From Clostridia bacterium (GTDB lineage Bacteria; Bacillota; Clostridia; Christensenellales; CAG-138), in the NCBI GenBank assembly GCA_017407205.1, contig JAFQXA010000035.1:1-35170 (forward strand): a stretch of 35,170 nt of DNA, read 5' to 3'. Below are positions 25,513 through 34,700 of the stretch, one piece after another. Below the pieces are notes generated by a model, which was not told the DNA's origin, made no database searches, and saw nothing but the letters and a program-made list of their open reading frames with translations. Position numbers and translations under genes: made by a program. How positions within the stretch are numbered: position 1 is the first letter of the stretch; each line of letters starts with the position of its first letter.

Positions 25513-26153
25513 CGAAGTTTATTGCATTTTTTTTGTGTGCCTTAATCGGCTACCTTTTGGGAAGCATTGAGTCGGCTGTCATAATAAGTCGTGACAGATA
25601 TCATGATGATGTAAGGACGCATGGAAGCGGAAATTCAGGAAGCACAAATATGCTTCGCACTTATGGCAAGAAAGCAGCCTTGATGACTTTTGTAATTGAT
25701 TGTGCAAAAGGTGTTGCATCAGTGCTTTTGAGCTTTTTGATTGCACACTTCTTTAAGCTTGATAATATCGAGTGCGGTTCAATAGGTGCTTTATTTGCGG
25801 TTGTAGGGCATTGTTTTCCACTTTACTTTGGTTTTAAAGGCGGTAAGGGTGCAGCTACTACTTTGGCCGCTTGCTGGACACTGTTCTTTGCGCCAACATA
25901 TGGCATTATTGGTATTGTTGCAATAGCGATAGCAGCTACGGTGATTTTGCTTACGCGCTATGTTTCGTTGGCAGTTATGATAACGATGCTTGCTTTTACG
26001 ACATATGTTGTCGTATTGTATAATTCAAATATAATAACACTTGTGTGCGTAAGTCTTATATGTGTGCTTATCATTGCAAGGCATAATGAGAATATTAAGC
26101 GACTTATAAAGGGCAACGAAAACAAGATTTCATTTAAAAAGAGCAAGGCTTGA
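25509..26153 (+). CDS. plsY: Glycerol-3-phosphate acyltransferase PlsY
   Basis: 214 residues, ATG overlapping the der stop. It is an integral membrane enzyme transferring acyl from acyl-phosphate to glycerol-3-phosphate, the first step of phospholipid synthesis. The signatures are GYLLGSIESAVI, GSGNSGSTNMLRTYGKK, GHCFPLYFGFKGGKGAAT and a basic C-terminal tail. A terminator follows. In related genomes gpsA is often nearby and supplies its substrate; it is not present here. Confidence 0.95.
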   Translation: MTKFIAFFLCALIGYLLGSIESAVIISRDRYHDDVRTHGSGNSGSTNMLRTYGKKAALMTFVIDCAKGVASVLLSFLIAHFFKLDNIECGSIGALFAVVGHCFPLYFGFKGGKGAATTLAACWTLFFAPTYGIIGIVAIAIAATVILLTRYVSLAVMITMLAFTTYVVVLYNSNIITLVCVSLICVLIIARHNENIKRLIKGNENKISFKKSKA

Positions 26154-26173
26154 TAAGAAACTGATAAAAAGCA

Positions 26174-26201
26174 AAAAACGCAGTTTTATTACTGCGTTTT
26201 T
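26174..26201 (+). terminator. Terminator after plsY
   Basis: AAAAACGCAGT pairs with ACTGCGTTTTT around a 6-base loop, closing the DUF512-der-plsY unit. Confidence 0.88.
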
Positions 26202-26209
26202 GTATGCTA

Positions 26210-26236
26210 ATATTTTTTTAAATCCTCTCATATACT
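26210..26236 (+). promoter_or_regulatory. Sigma-E-like promoter for spoIVA
   Basis: ATATT at 26210-26214 and CATATACT at 26229-26236 with a 14-base gap match the mother-cell sigma-E pattern (ATATT, 14-15 bases, CATACAMT) except for one base. spoIVA is a known sigma-E target. The predicted start lies about 25 bases before the ATG. Confidence 0.55.
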
Positions 26237-26269
26237 TTTACATAGTTAGGTTATGGAGGTTTTGAAAAA

Positions 26270-27751
26270 ATGGACATGGTGGAATTATATCGTGATATAG
26301 CACAAAGAACGAACGGCGATATTTATGTGGGAGTGGTAGGTCCTGTGAGAACAGGAAAATCAACTTTTATAAAACGCTTTTTGGATTTGCTTGTTTTGCC
26401 GAGTATTGAAAATGAATACAGCAAGGAACGATTAAAAGATGAGCTTCCGCAAAGTGCTGCCGGTAAGACAATAATGACCACACAACCCAAGTTTGTGCCC
26501 AATGAGGCTGTTGAGCTTGTTTTGGACGAAACTGCCGATATGCGTGTAAGAATGGTTGATTGCGTCGGCTACATGATAGACGGTGCAAGCGGACACATGG
26601 AAGACGGTGAGCCGAGAATGGTACGCACGCCTTGGTTCGATTATGATATTCCGTTTACGGATGCCGCAGAAATCGGTACAAGAAGAGTTATAAGCGAACA
26701 TTCAACAATAGGTATTGTTATAACTACGGACGGAAGTATTGTTGATATTGAGAGAGAAAAGTATATAGAGGCAGAGGATAGAGTAATAAGTGAGCTTATT
26801 GAGTGCGGAAAGCCTTTTGTAACAATAGTCAACAGCAAAGACCCCGAAGGTGAGCTTGCTTTGAGTGTTGCAAACGAAATTTCAGAAAAACATGGGATTA
26901 CAGTAAAAACACTCGATGTGTTAAATATGCAACCCAATCAGATATTGGAACTTCTGGAAGATGTTTTGTTTGAATTTCCGATAAGAACTGTTCTTGTTGA
27001 AATCCCCGACTGGATGCGAGCTTTAAACCGTGAGCATTGGCTTTACAAAAAGGTGATGGATATAGTTTTGAACATTGCTCCAAGCCTGAATGCAATGAAG
27101 GATTACAGATATATATTTGAGGCTTTAAACGGCATTGAAGGTTTTGAAGGTGCTGCAATTAAAAGCGTAGAGCTTGGCACGGGCAATATCATAATCAAGC
27201 TTATACCTACAAGCGAGCTTTTTTATGAAGTTCTCGGAAACGAATGTGGCTGCGACATCAAAAATGATTTTGAACTTATGAAAAACCTCAAGGAGTTTGT
27301 GGCAGCAAAACGAGAGTATGATTATATATCGTCCGCACTTGAGTGCGCAAAAAGAACCGGTTACGGTGTGGTATCACCGCAAATGGATGAAATGCAGCTT
27401 GATGAGCCGGAAATAGTAAAGCAGGGATCAAGGTTCGGTGTTAAACTTAGAGCGCGTGCAAGCGGAATGCATCTTATAAGAGTGGACTTGGAATCCGAAA
27501 TTTCACCGCTTGTCGGAACGCTTGAACAGTCGGAAGAATTCATGAACTATCTTGTTGAGACGTTTGAAAAGGAACCGACGAAAATTTGGGAAACAAACAT
27601 ATTCGGCAAGCCCTTATTTGATCTCGTGCGTGAAGGTATGACGAGCAAGGTAGTGAACGGACTTCCCACAGAAGTACAGCAAAAACTCCAGAATACAGTT
27701 GAAAAAATGGTGAATGAGGGATGTAACTCATTGGTTTGCGTACTGCTTTAA
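26270..27751 (+). CDS. spoIVA: Stage IV sporulation protein A (spore coat ATPase)
   Basis: 493 residues, the usual length, with GGAGG about 12 bases before ATG. SpoIVA polymerises around the forespore, hydrolysing ATP, and is the base layer of the coat. It has a Walker A motif GPVRTGKST (about 25-33), the switch-like DCVGYMIDGA, and a C-terminal region rich in charged residues ending NSLVCVLL, which is the part that contacts SpoVM in Bacillus. It is the clearest sign with SigK that the organism has an endospore pathway. The gene is monocistronic as far as visible. Confidence 0.97.
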   Translation: MDMVELYRDIAQRTNGDIYVGVVGPVRTGKSTFIKRFLDLLVLPSIENEYSKERLKDELPQSAAGKTIMTTQPKFVPNEAVELVLDETADMRVRMVDCVGYMIDGASGHMEDGEPRMVRTPWFDYDIPFTDAAEIGTRRVISEHSTIGIVITTDGSIVDIEREKYIEAEDRVISELIECGKPFVTIVNSKDPEGELALSVANEISEKHGITVKTLDVLNMQPNQILELLEDVLFEFPIRTVLVEIPDWMRALNREHWLYKKVMDIVLNIAPSLNAMKDYRYIFEALNGIEGFEGAAIKSVELGTGNIIIKLIPTSELFYEVLGNECGCDIKNDFELMKNLKEFVAAKREYDYISSALECAKRTGYGVVSPQMDEMQLDEPEIVKQGSRFGVKLRARASGMHLIRVDLESEISPLVGTLEQSEEFMNYLVETFEKEPTKIWETNIFGKPLFDLVREGMTSKVVNGLPTEVQQKLQNTVEKMVNEGCNSLVCVLL

Positions 27752-27839
27752 TACAAAACTTTTTAAAAACTACGCATATTTTCGGTTGAAGTGAGAAAAG
27801 CTATAACCGTAAACAAAAAAATTGTAGGGAGTTGAAAAG

Positions 27840-28040
27840 ATGGATAAACTTGCACTTGCGCTGATGATAATCGGAGCGTTGAACTGGGGTTTAATAGGTA
27901 TTTTCCAATTCGACCTTGTAGCTTCTGTTTTTGGCGGGATGGATGCTATTATATCGCGTATAGTTTATACGCTGGTAGGTCTTGCGGGCATTTGGGGAAT
28001 ATCACTTTTGTTCCGCAAGTCACACAGAGACGGAGAATAA
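27840..28040 (+). CDS. DUF378 small membrane protein
   Basis: 66 residues with GTAGGGAG upstream of ATG. Two hydrophobic segments (about 4-22 and 37-58) with the family pattern GALNWGLIGIFQFDLV and GLAGIWGISLLF. DUF378 proteins (YuzA type) are widespread in Firmicutes and have no known function. It is followed by a strong terminator. Confidence 0.88.
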   Translation: MDKLALALMIIGALNWGLIGIFQFDLVASVFGGMDAIISRIVYTLVGLAGIWGISLLFRKSHRDGE

Positions 28041-28055
28041 GCAAGTATAGAACAT

Positions 28056-28092
28056 GAGCATCAACCGTAAAGGTTGGTGCTCGCTTTGTTTT
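28056..28092 (+). terminator. Terminator after DUF378 gene, facing the histidine kinase end
   Basis: GAGCATCAACC pairs with GGTTGGTGCTC around GTAAA, followed by a T-rich tail. The stem lies between convergent genes and might also serve the kinase transcript, although A-richness on the other side is weak. Confidence 0.75.
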
Positions 28093-28100
28093 ATAGGGCT

Positions 28101-29423
28101 TTATTTTGAAACACTTGTGAATGTTATTGTGAATGTTGTTCCGTCTTTTTCGTTTGAGGTTACTGCAACTTTGGCTTTGTTTTGCTTTGCAATGTAGTCT
28201 AAAATTGAAAGTCCCAAACCGTGCCCTCCAACAGTTGTGTAAGTACGCATCTTATCTCCTCGGTAGAAACGTTCGAAAATGTGGGGAAGGTCGCTTTTGT
28301 CTATTACGCTTCCTGTATTGTTGATTTTAAAAACAATTTTATTATCAGTATCAGACAGGCTTATTGTAACTTTGCCACCGTGGTTTACATACTTGCAGGC
28401 ATTATCAAGCAATATTGAAACGAGTTGCTTGATTTGAGCCTCGCACGCAAATAGTTTTACATCAGGGGATATTTCGTCGGTTGAAAGGCTGACATCTTTT
28501 TCAAGTAAAATTGATTCAAATGGCAGTACGCTGATGCAGATTAGGTTTGAAAAGTCGAAGGTTTCCTTCTCAACAACAATTTGGTCGGAATCGGAACGCG
28601 CAAGGAAAAGCATATCGTCAAGAAGATGTTTCATGCGTATGCTTTCTGAATATGTGGTGTCCAACCATTTTTTCTGGTCGCTCGAAACATCACCTTTTAA
28701 AAGTATGCTTGTATTTGCAAGTATTACAGTTAAAGGCGTTCTGAGTTCATGGGATGCATCTGCTATGAATTGCTTTTGAGTATTGTAGGATTCAACGGTA
28801 GGACGCATCGCAATATTTGAAAGAATCAGGCTTATAAAGAAGAATATAAGTAAGCCTGAAATACCGGCAACCAGCATTACGAGTGCTTGTTGGCGAAGCG
28901 CCGTAATTTCATGTGTCATGTCGGCAAATGCATATATGTCACCTTGGAATGATGAACGCTTCATATATCTCACAGCCACACTATGAATTATGCCACTATC
29001 GTCACCTGTGTTTATTGCCTCGGTTACAGCGATATTTAAATCTTTATCGTTGATGGCAAATTCTTGCGTGTCTGTGGAAATTATCTCATTTGTTTCGGGA
29101 TTTATGATTACAGTAAAAATATCTACCGTAGAACGTTTTGTTGAGGGCTTTTTGTCGTTAAGCTCGGGTCGTGAGGATGAGGCAGGCTTTGATGTCGAAA
29201 CCGGCTTTTTGGAAGATGGTGACTTTGTGCTTGGCGGTACATTGCTATCGGGCTCTGTACTTCTGTAAGAAATACTGTCGATAGCATGTATGAGCTCGTC
29301 ATGGCTTTCTTTCCGATAAAGGTTATAGCTTGATATCATCATACCTATAAACCCAATTAATAAAACAACGGTGACGAGCAACATATTGATAAGAATAAAC
29401 TTATTTCTCAGTCTCTTTATCAT
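28101..29423 (-). CDS. Membrane sensor histidine kinase
   Basis: 440 residues, start overlapping the response regulator by 23 bases, GGAG before ATG. Transmembrane segments lie at about 10-32 and 180-202. Between them is an outside domain that begins with a Ser/Pro/Lys-rich stretch (about 54-98) before a small sensor fold. No clear HAMP is seen. The phospho-acceptor His sits in FIADASHELRTPL, and the ATP-binding domain shows LLDNACKYV, HIFERFYRG and GGHGLGLSI. It phosphorylates the adjacent regulator. The signal is unknown; the divergent surface-protein operon is a plausible target. Confidence 0.92.
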   Translation of the reverse strand: MIKRLRNKFILINMLLVTVVLLIGFIGMMISSYNLYRKESHDELIHAIDSISYRSTEPDSNVPPSTKSPSSKKPVSTSKPASSSRPELNDKKPSTKRSTVDIFTVIINPETNEIISTDTQEFAINDKDLNIAVTEAINTGDDSGIIHSVAVRYMKRSSFQGDIYAFADMTHEITALRQQALVMLVAGISGLLIFFFISLILSNIAMRPTVESYNTQKQFIADASHELRTPLTVILANTSILLKGDVSSDQKKWLDTTYSESIRMKHLLDDMLFLARSDSDQIVVEKETFDFSNLICISVLPFESILLEKDVSLSTDEISPDVKLFACEAQIKQLVSILLDNACKYVNHGGKVTISLSDTDNKIVFKINNTGSVIDKSDLPHIFERFYRGDKMRTYTTVGGHGLGLSILDYIAKQNKAKVAVTSNEKDGTTFTITFTSVSK

Positions 29424-30093
29424 AAGAAATCTCCAGACGATAGCCTACCTTGCGTATTGTGCTTATGATTACACGTGAATTTAAATAACATATTTTTTTT
29501 CGAAGAAGTGAAATGTATGCCTCAACATTATTGTCTTCGGCATTTGAATCTATTCCCCAAATTTTTGATATGAGCTCTTCTTTTGAGGTGATTATCCTTG
29601 AATTTGACATAAGTATTTTTAAAACACCGAATTCCTTAAATCCAAGTCGCACGGATTTGTCTTTGCAAATAAGATCGTATGTTGAAAGATTCAATATGAG
29701 GTCATCAAAACATAACTCCTCAAGCACTATGTTTCCTTGACGGCGTGAAAGTGCACGGATTCTGGCGATAAGTTCTTCAGGCTCGAACGGTTTTACCATG
29801 TAGTCATCAGCACCGCTGTCAAGCCCTGCAATTTTACTCTTTAAATCATCCTTAGCAGTAAGCATTAAAACAGGAGTTTGAACATGGGCAGCACGAAGAG
29901 AACGTACGATTTCATAACCGTCTTTGCCGGGGAGCATTACATCAAGAACGATAATGTCGTATTGCATGGAAAGAGCATATGCAAGCCCATCTGTGCCATT
30001 ATATACTGTGTCTACGAGGTTATGTTGTGCTTCTAAAAGTCTCGAAAGAGCTTCAGCGAGATTTATTTCGTCTTCCACAATAAGAATTCGCAT
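29401..30093 (-). CDS. OmpR-family response regulator
   Basis: 230 residues with AGGAGG 7 bases before ATG. Receiver domain 1-120 contains the acidic pocket EDE, the phospho-acceptor Asp in IIVLDVMLPGKDGYE, and the conserved Lys in VKPFEPEEL. The C-terminal winged-helix DNA-binding domain (about 130-225) ends ISTIRKVGYRLE. Co-transcribed with the histidine kinase. It starts 164 bases from the divergent VTC gene, so both promoters share one intergenic region. Confidence 0.95.
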   Translation of the reverse strand: MRILIVEDEINLAEALSRLLEAQHNLVDTVYNGTDGLAYALSMQYDIIVLDVMLPGKDGYEIVRSLRAAHVQTPVLMLTAKDDLKSKIAGLDSGADDYMVKPFEPEELIARIRALSRRQGNIVLEELCFDDLILNLSTYDLICKDKSVRLGFKEFGVLKILMSNSRIITSKEELISKIWGIDSNAEDNNVEAYISLLRKKICYLNSRVIISTIRKVGYRLEISYDKETEK

Positions 30094-30123
30094 GAAGTGG
30101 CCTCCTTGGTTTGAATTCTCTGC

Positions 30124-30151
30124 ATTATAAATATGGACTATTTTATTTCAT
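30124..30151 (-). promoter_or_regulatory. Possible promoter for the two-component operon
   Basis: On the minus strand, ATGAAA (30151-30146) is followed after 16 bases by TATAAT (30129-30124). The -35 match is four of six. Confidence 0.35.
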
Positions 30152-30244
30152 TTTACAAGCTTTTTCTTAAAATAAGCTGAATATGTATAATGTAATATAA
30201 AATTGAACAAGCAAGTTTTTCAGCGTAATTTAAGAAAAGAGAAT

Positions 30245-30250
30245 TATAAT
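30245..30250 (+). promoter_or_regulatory. TATAAT exactly 6 bases before the VTC ATG
   Basis: A perfect -10 box placed so that the ATG at 30257 would be the first transcribed bases, like the DUF512 gene. No -35 box is recognisable, and a second TATAAT at 30186-30191 could give a longer leader instead. Confidence 0.3.
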
Positions 30251-30256
30251 GACACC

Positions 30257-31000
30257 ATGGCTGGTTATAAGAATGTTTTTAAAAGAGTAGAGAAGAAGTA
30301 TAGGCTTTCAAGAAGTCAGGTGGATATTATATTACCGATGCTTGAAAGATATATGGTTGTTGACAAATACGGATTGACAACCATTTGCAATATTTACTTT
30401 GACACTTTGGATTATAAAATGATCCGCCAATCAATTGAAAAGCCTGCTTATAAAGAAAAGCTCCGACTGCGTTGTTACAATGTTCCGCGTGGTGACAGTC
30501 CGGCGTTTGTAGAGCTTAAAAAGAAAGTTGTCGGCACGGTTTATAAAAGGCGAATTGCCATGCCGTATGATGAAGCAGTTGAGTTTTTGGCAGAGCGCAA
30601 AATAAAAACTCAGACGCAGATAACCAAAGAAATAGAGTATGTTATTGATTTTTACAAGCCTAGTCCGCGCGTTGCTTTGTTTTATGACAGAATTGCAATG
30701 TATGGAAAAGAGGATAAGGAACTTCGCATAACTATAGACAGCAATATGAAGTGGCGTACAGATGAACTTGATTTAAAGCTCGGTTCGCATGGTCGATATA
30801 TAGATGAAGAAGATACCTGCATCCTGGAAATAAAGGTTGCAAATGCTGTACCGCTATGGTTCAGCTCTATGATGAGTGAACTTAAAATATATCAGACTTC
30901 GTTTTCAAAGTACGGCACAGCATACAAAAAGTATATTTGCAAAGAAGCTTTTGCTCGAAACAAGGAAAAAACTCTGAAAGGTAATGAATTTTATGTTTGA
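30257..31000 (+). CDS. VTC-domain protein (polyphosphate polymerase-like)
   Basis: 247 residues from ATG at 30257; an upstream in-frame TTG at 30203 has no ribosome site. The whole protein is one VTC/CYTH-like tunnel domain: KYRLSRSQVD, ICNIYFDTLDY, YKEKLRLRCYN, FVELKKKVVGTVYKRR, EIEYVIDFY, RITIDSNMKWR and CILEIKV provide the basic and acidic residues lining the tunnel. Yeast VTC4 polymerises polyphosphate; in Clostridia this domain is usually encoded with DUF4956 and a CotH or Cthe_2159-type secreted protein, as here. The actual substrate in this setting is not known. Confidence 0.9.
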   Translation: MAGYKNVFKRVEKKYRLSRSQVDIILPMLERYMVVDKYGLTTICNIYFDTLDYKMIRQSIEKPAYKEKLRLRCYNVPRGDSPAFVELKKKVVGTVYKRRIAMPYDEAVEFLAERKIKTQTQITKEIEYVIDFYKPSPRVALFYDRIAMYGKEDKELRITIDSNMKWRTDELDLKLGSHGRYIDEEDTCILEIKVANAVPLWFSSMMSELKIYQTSFSKYGTAYKKYICKEAFARNKEKTLKGNEFYV

Positions 31001-31667
31001 TTGGATTTTATATACTTTTGATTTGACGGTGGCATCTAATCTTGTGCTTTGCACACTTATATCCGTTGTACTCGGCGTTTTAGCGTCGCTTGCGTATATG
31101 TTCAAAAACACTTACAACAAAGGATTTGCGATAACGCTTGCTGTTTTGCCTGTTATAGTACAGATGGTAATCATGCTTGTTAACGGTGAAATAGGTGTAG
31201 GCGTTGCAGTCATGGGCGCTTTCGGACTGGTGCGTTTTCGTTCAATGCAGGGAAGCGCAAGGGAGATAGGTGCAATATTTCTTTCGATGGCAATGGGACT
31301 TGCAATGGGCGTTGGCAATATAGGTGCTGCCGTATTGCTTCTTGTTGTAGTTTCTTTGATGAATATTGTATTTTCACTCACAGCTTTCGGCGAACAGAGA
31401 TCCGATTATATGAGATTGAAAATTAAAATCCCTGATGATGTGGATTACTCATGTATGTTTGATGATGTTTTCAAGAAATACGCAGAAAAGTACGAGCTTA
31501 CAGCAGTTAAAACCGCAAACTTAGGTTCGCTTTTTGAACTCGTATATAATGTAAAACTCAAGGCGAATGTCAATCAAAAAGAGTTCATCGATGCATTGAG
31601 AGAAAAAAATGATAATCTTGCAGTAACATTCGGCAAAATGCCTGTTGGCAAAAATAATTCACTGTAA
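30993..31667 (+). CDS. DUF4956 membrane protein
   Basis: 224 residues from ATG at 30993, selected because GAAAGG is 11 bases upstream; ATG at 30984 is only 2 bases from it. It overlaps the VTC stop. Three or four membrane segments (about 13-35, 42-62 and 68-130) include the conserved GAFGLVRFRSMQGSAREIGAIF cut over two blocks. A soluble C-terminal domain follows (about 140-224). DUF4956 proteins are found beside VTC-domain genes and are thought to act with them at the membrane; mechanism unknown. Confidence 0.9.
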   Translation: MFDWILYTFDLTVASNLVLCTLISVVLGVLASLAYMFKNTYNKGFAITLAVLPVIVQMVIMLVNGEIGVGVAVMGAFGLVRFRSMQGSAREIGAIFLSMAMGLAMGVGNIGAAVLLLVVVSLMNIVFSLTAFGEQRSDYMRLKIKIPDDVDYSCMFDDVFKKYAEKYELTAVKTANLGSLFELVYNVKLKANVNQKEFIDALREKNDNLAVTFGKMPVGKNNSL

Positions 31668-31680
31668 CAGGTGGTTTAAT

Positions 31681-31708
31681 ATAGGATAGAGGAAAATAGG
31701 ATAGAGGA
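31681..31708 (+). repeat. Direct repeat of ATAGGATAGAGGA in leader
   Basis: Two exact 13-base copies (31681-31693 and 31696-31708) separated by AA lie between the DUF4956 stop and the ribosome site of the giant secreted protein. They could be a regulator site or simply a duplicated ribosome-site-like element. Confidence 0.8.
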
Positions 31709-31728
31709 TCAAAGAAAGGGGAAAACAA

Positions 31729-34700
31729 ATGAAAAGGAAAATTTTGGCATGTGCATTGTCTGCGATAATGGTACTTACATCGCTGATTCCTAATTTCGGT
31801 ATCTTCGCGGCAAAAGAAGCGAAAGCTGCAACGACAGAAGTTCCGGCATTAAAGGTGAGCCAGCTTGATGCAGGTTATTCAAATCGTGATCAAGCGGGTA
31901 CGTGGACGGACAGTGATATCAAAGCAACAATAGCTTTAAGCGGTACAGGTGCTACGGTAACCGGAACGGGTGCAAGTGCTTCAAACGGTGTCGTTACAAT
32001 TACCGAAGCAGGCTATTATATGGTATCCGGCTCATTGAACGGTCAGATTTGTGTTGAAACAGCTGCAACTGACAAAGTACAGCTTATTTTCAATGGCGTT
32101 ACAATTACAAATACAACAGGCCCTGCAGTATATTTAAAGACTGCTGATAAGGTATTCATTACTTTGCCTGCAGGCACGTCAAGTACTCTCAAGGACGGAG
32201 CAGGATATACAAATGTTGATGCAACCACACTCGAACCCAATGCCTGTCTTTTCAGTAAGGTTGACCTTACGATTAACGGTAGCGGTACTTTGAGTGTTAC
32301 AGGCAGTTATGACCATGCAATAAACTCAAAGGACGACCTTGTAATTTGCAATGCAACAATAAATGTTCCTTCAGCTGCAGGCGACGGTATGCGCGGTAAA
32401 GACCTTTTTGCTGCAAAGAATGCAAAGCTTACCATAAATGCAACGGGTGACGGTATTCAGTCAAGCGATACAGATGTAACAAAGGGTAATGTAATACTTG
32501 ATAATTCTACAGTTACTGTTACTGCAACGGCTGACGGAATACAGGCTGAAAATCAGCTTCAGGCAGTAGGCTCAACCATTAAAGCGACTGTAAACTCAAC
32601 AACCTCCGATGCTTTAAAAGGCAAAAATTCTGTATTCCTTGCAAACAATAACATTACTGTAACTTCATCGGGTGACGGTATCAAGGCAAGCAATGAAACA
32701 GATGCTGCATACGGCAATATCGTAATTACAAGCGGTACTTTCAGTATTACTGCGACTGATGAGGCTGTTTTGGCAGAGGGCACTTTGCAGGTAACGGGTG
32801 GTACATTTACTACAATTAAGAGTACTGCAGGTGACGGTATCAAGGCACGCGACCTTGTATATCTTTCAGGCGCAACGATGACTGTTAATGCTGCACTTGA
32901 TGGTATTCAAAGTGATAACAGTGCAACCGGCGAAGTTATAATTGACAGCGGTACATATAATGTAACATCCGTTCGGGATGCTATCTTCGGCAATTCAGCT
33001 GTGACTATAAACGGCGGTACTTTTACCGTTAAGACAACGGGTACTGAAAGTACAACTGAAGGTACAAGCTCAAAAGGCATAAAGTCCGATGTTGCAATTT
33101 ATATAAACGGCGGTTCTTTAACATTGACAACATCAAACGATGCTGTTCATTCAAACGGTGTTGTATCGATTACCGGTTGTGATAACTTGGCGATAAACTC
33201 AGGTGATGACGGTATTCACGCAGAAAACAATGTAAGCATAAGCGGTGGTACAATAAACATCACAAACAGCTACGAAGGTATCGAAGCTATGTCTATTGAC
33301 ATAAGTGGCGGTAACATTAAAGTTAAAGCAAGTGATGACGGTATAAATGCTGCAGGCGGTGCTGACAGCTCAGGCAGCATGGGTGGCGGCGGAAACCAGC
33401 CCCCACCGCCGAGAAGCATAAATACTAAAGCTACAACTACTTCGAGTACACCTAAATATCTCCATATAAGCGGTGGTACATCATACTTTGATTCGTCAGG
33501 TGACGGTCTTGACAGTAACGGTGCCTTGATAATTTCAGGCGGTACAACTGTAGTTAACGGTCCCACAACCGGCGGTAACGGTGTTTTGGACTATGACGGA
33601 ATAGGTTATATTACAGGCGGTACTTTGGTTGCAAGCGGTTTGAGTGATATGGCAATGACACTTACCGCATCCTCAACACAGCATTGTGTTGCAATCAAAT
33701 ATCAAAGCAAGAGAACAACAGGCTTTGGTATGTCTATCACAAACGGCTCTACTACGACCAAGATAGGTTATGATGCTACAAAACAGTACAATTTTATTGT
33801 AGTAAGCTCTCCTGCAATGAAGTCAGGAAGCTCGTTGAGCCTCTATTACGGTGCAACTCCCGGCACAAAGGTTAATGGACTGTCATCATCCTTTACGGGT
33901 GGCACTTCACTCTTTACAGGATATACGCTCGGCTCCAACACATCGGTTAAGCTGAGCTCTTCAGGTACAACTACAAGTGGTATCAGCACAGGTGGTTCGG
34001 GAACTTTGACGACAACAACTCCCAACTCTGAAATAACGCTTAATCAGGTTCTTGAAGCAATTAACCGTGCAAATAATTATTTGACAACAAACTCAGCACT
34101 TCCCGATACATTAAGTATCGCAAACGGAACTGCGCCTAAGACTGCATATGTAAGACTTGCATTGCAGGCATTGCTCAATATTTTAAACAATAACTTTGTT
34201 GCAACAATACCCTATATTGAATGTACCGAAGGAACAACTGCTACAGCAAGTACATTCAGCTCATCAACAATAAGCAAGCTCGGTTACACTTATCTTGCAA
34301 CAAGAATGCTTGCTTACATGAATGATAATGCATTGACTTATGCAAATTATATTTCTTATCCCGGCACAAGCGGATTGTCATATTCAGGACTTATCGGCTT
34401 TGATACGGGAGCAAGAATTATCGCACGAGTATTGGGATATTACTATGCAAATGGTGTTTTGCCCAGTTATGTTGCAGCAGATGATGCAGGTACGGTTACA
34501 CCGCCGCCGCCCTCGTCTGTAGGAAGCGAAATTACTTTGGAAGAAGTTTTGGTCGGCATGATCTCACTTGCAGATTATGAAGAGTCAAACGGCACTTTAC
34601 CTGCAAAAGCAGAGTTTGGTGATGGTGTTGCTAATATGGCATCATATTGCCGCTTGGCTTGCGTTGCACTTGAGAATATAAACAAGGGCGACACAACTTC

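Noticed and set aside
27752..27839. Forespore-type (sigma-F/G) promoter before the DUF378 gene
   Set aside because: GCATATT resembles a -35 box, but no fitting -10 box lies at the right distance.
33270..33566. Minus-strand open frame with a Pro-rich stretch
   Set aside because: It is the antisense of the Gly/Pro insert of the beta-helix gene and has no independent support.
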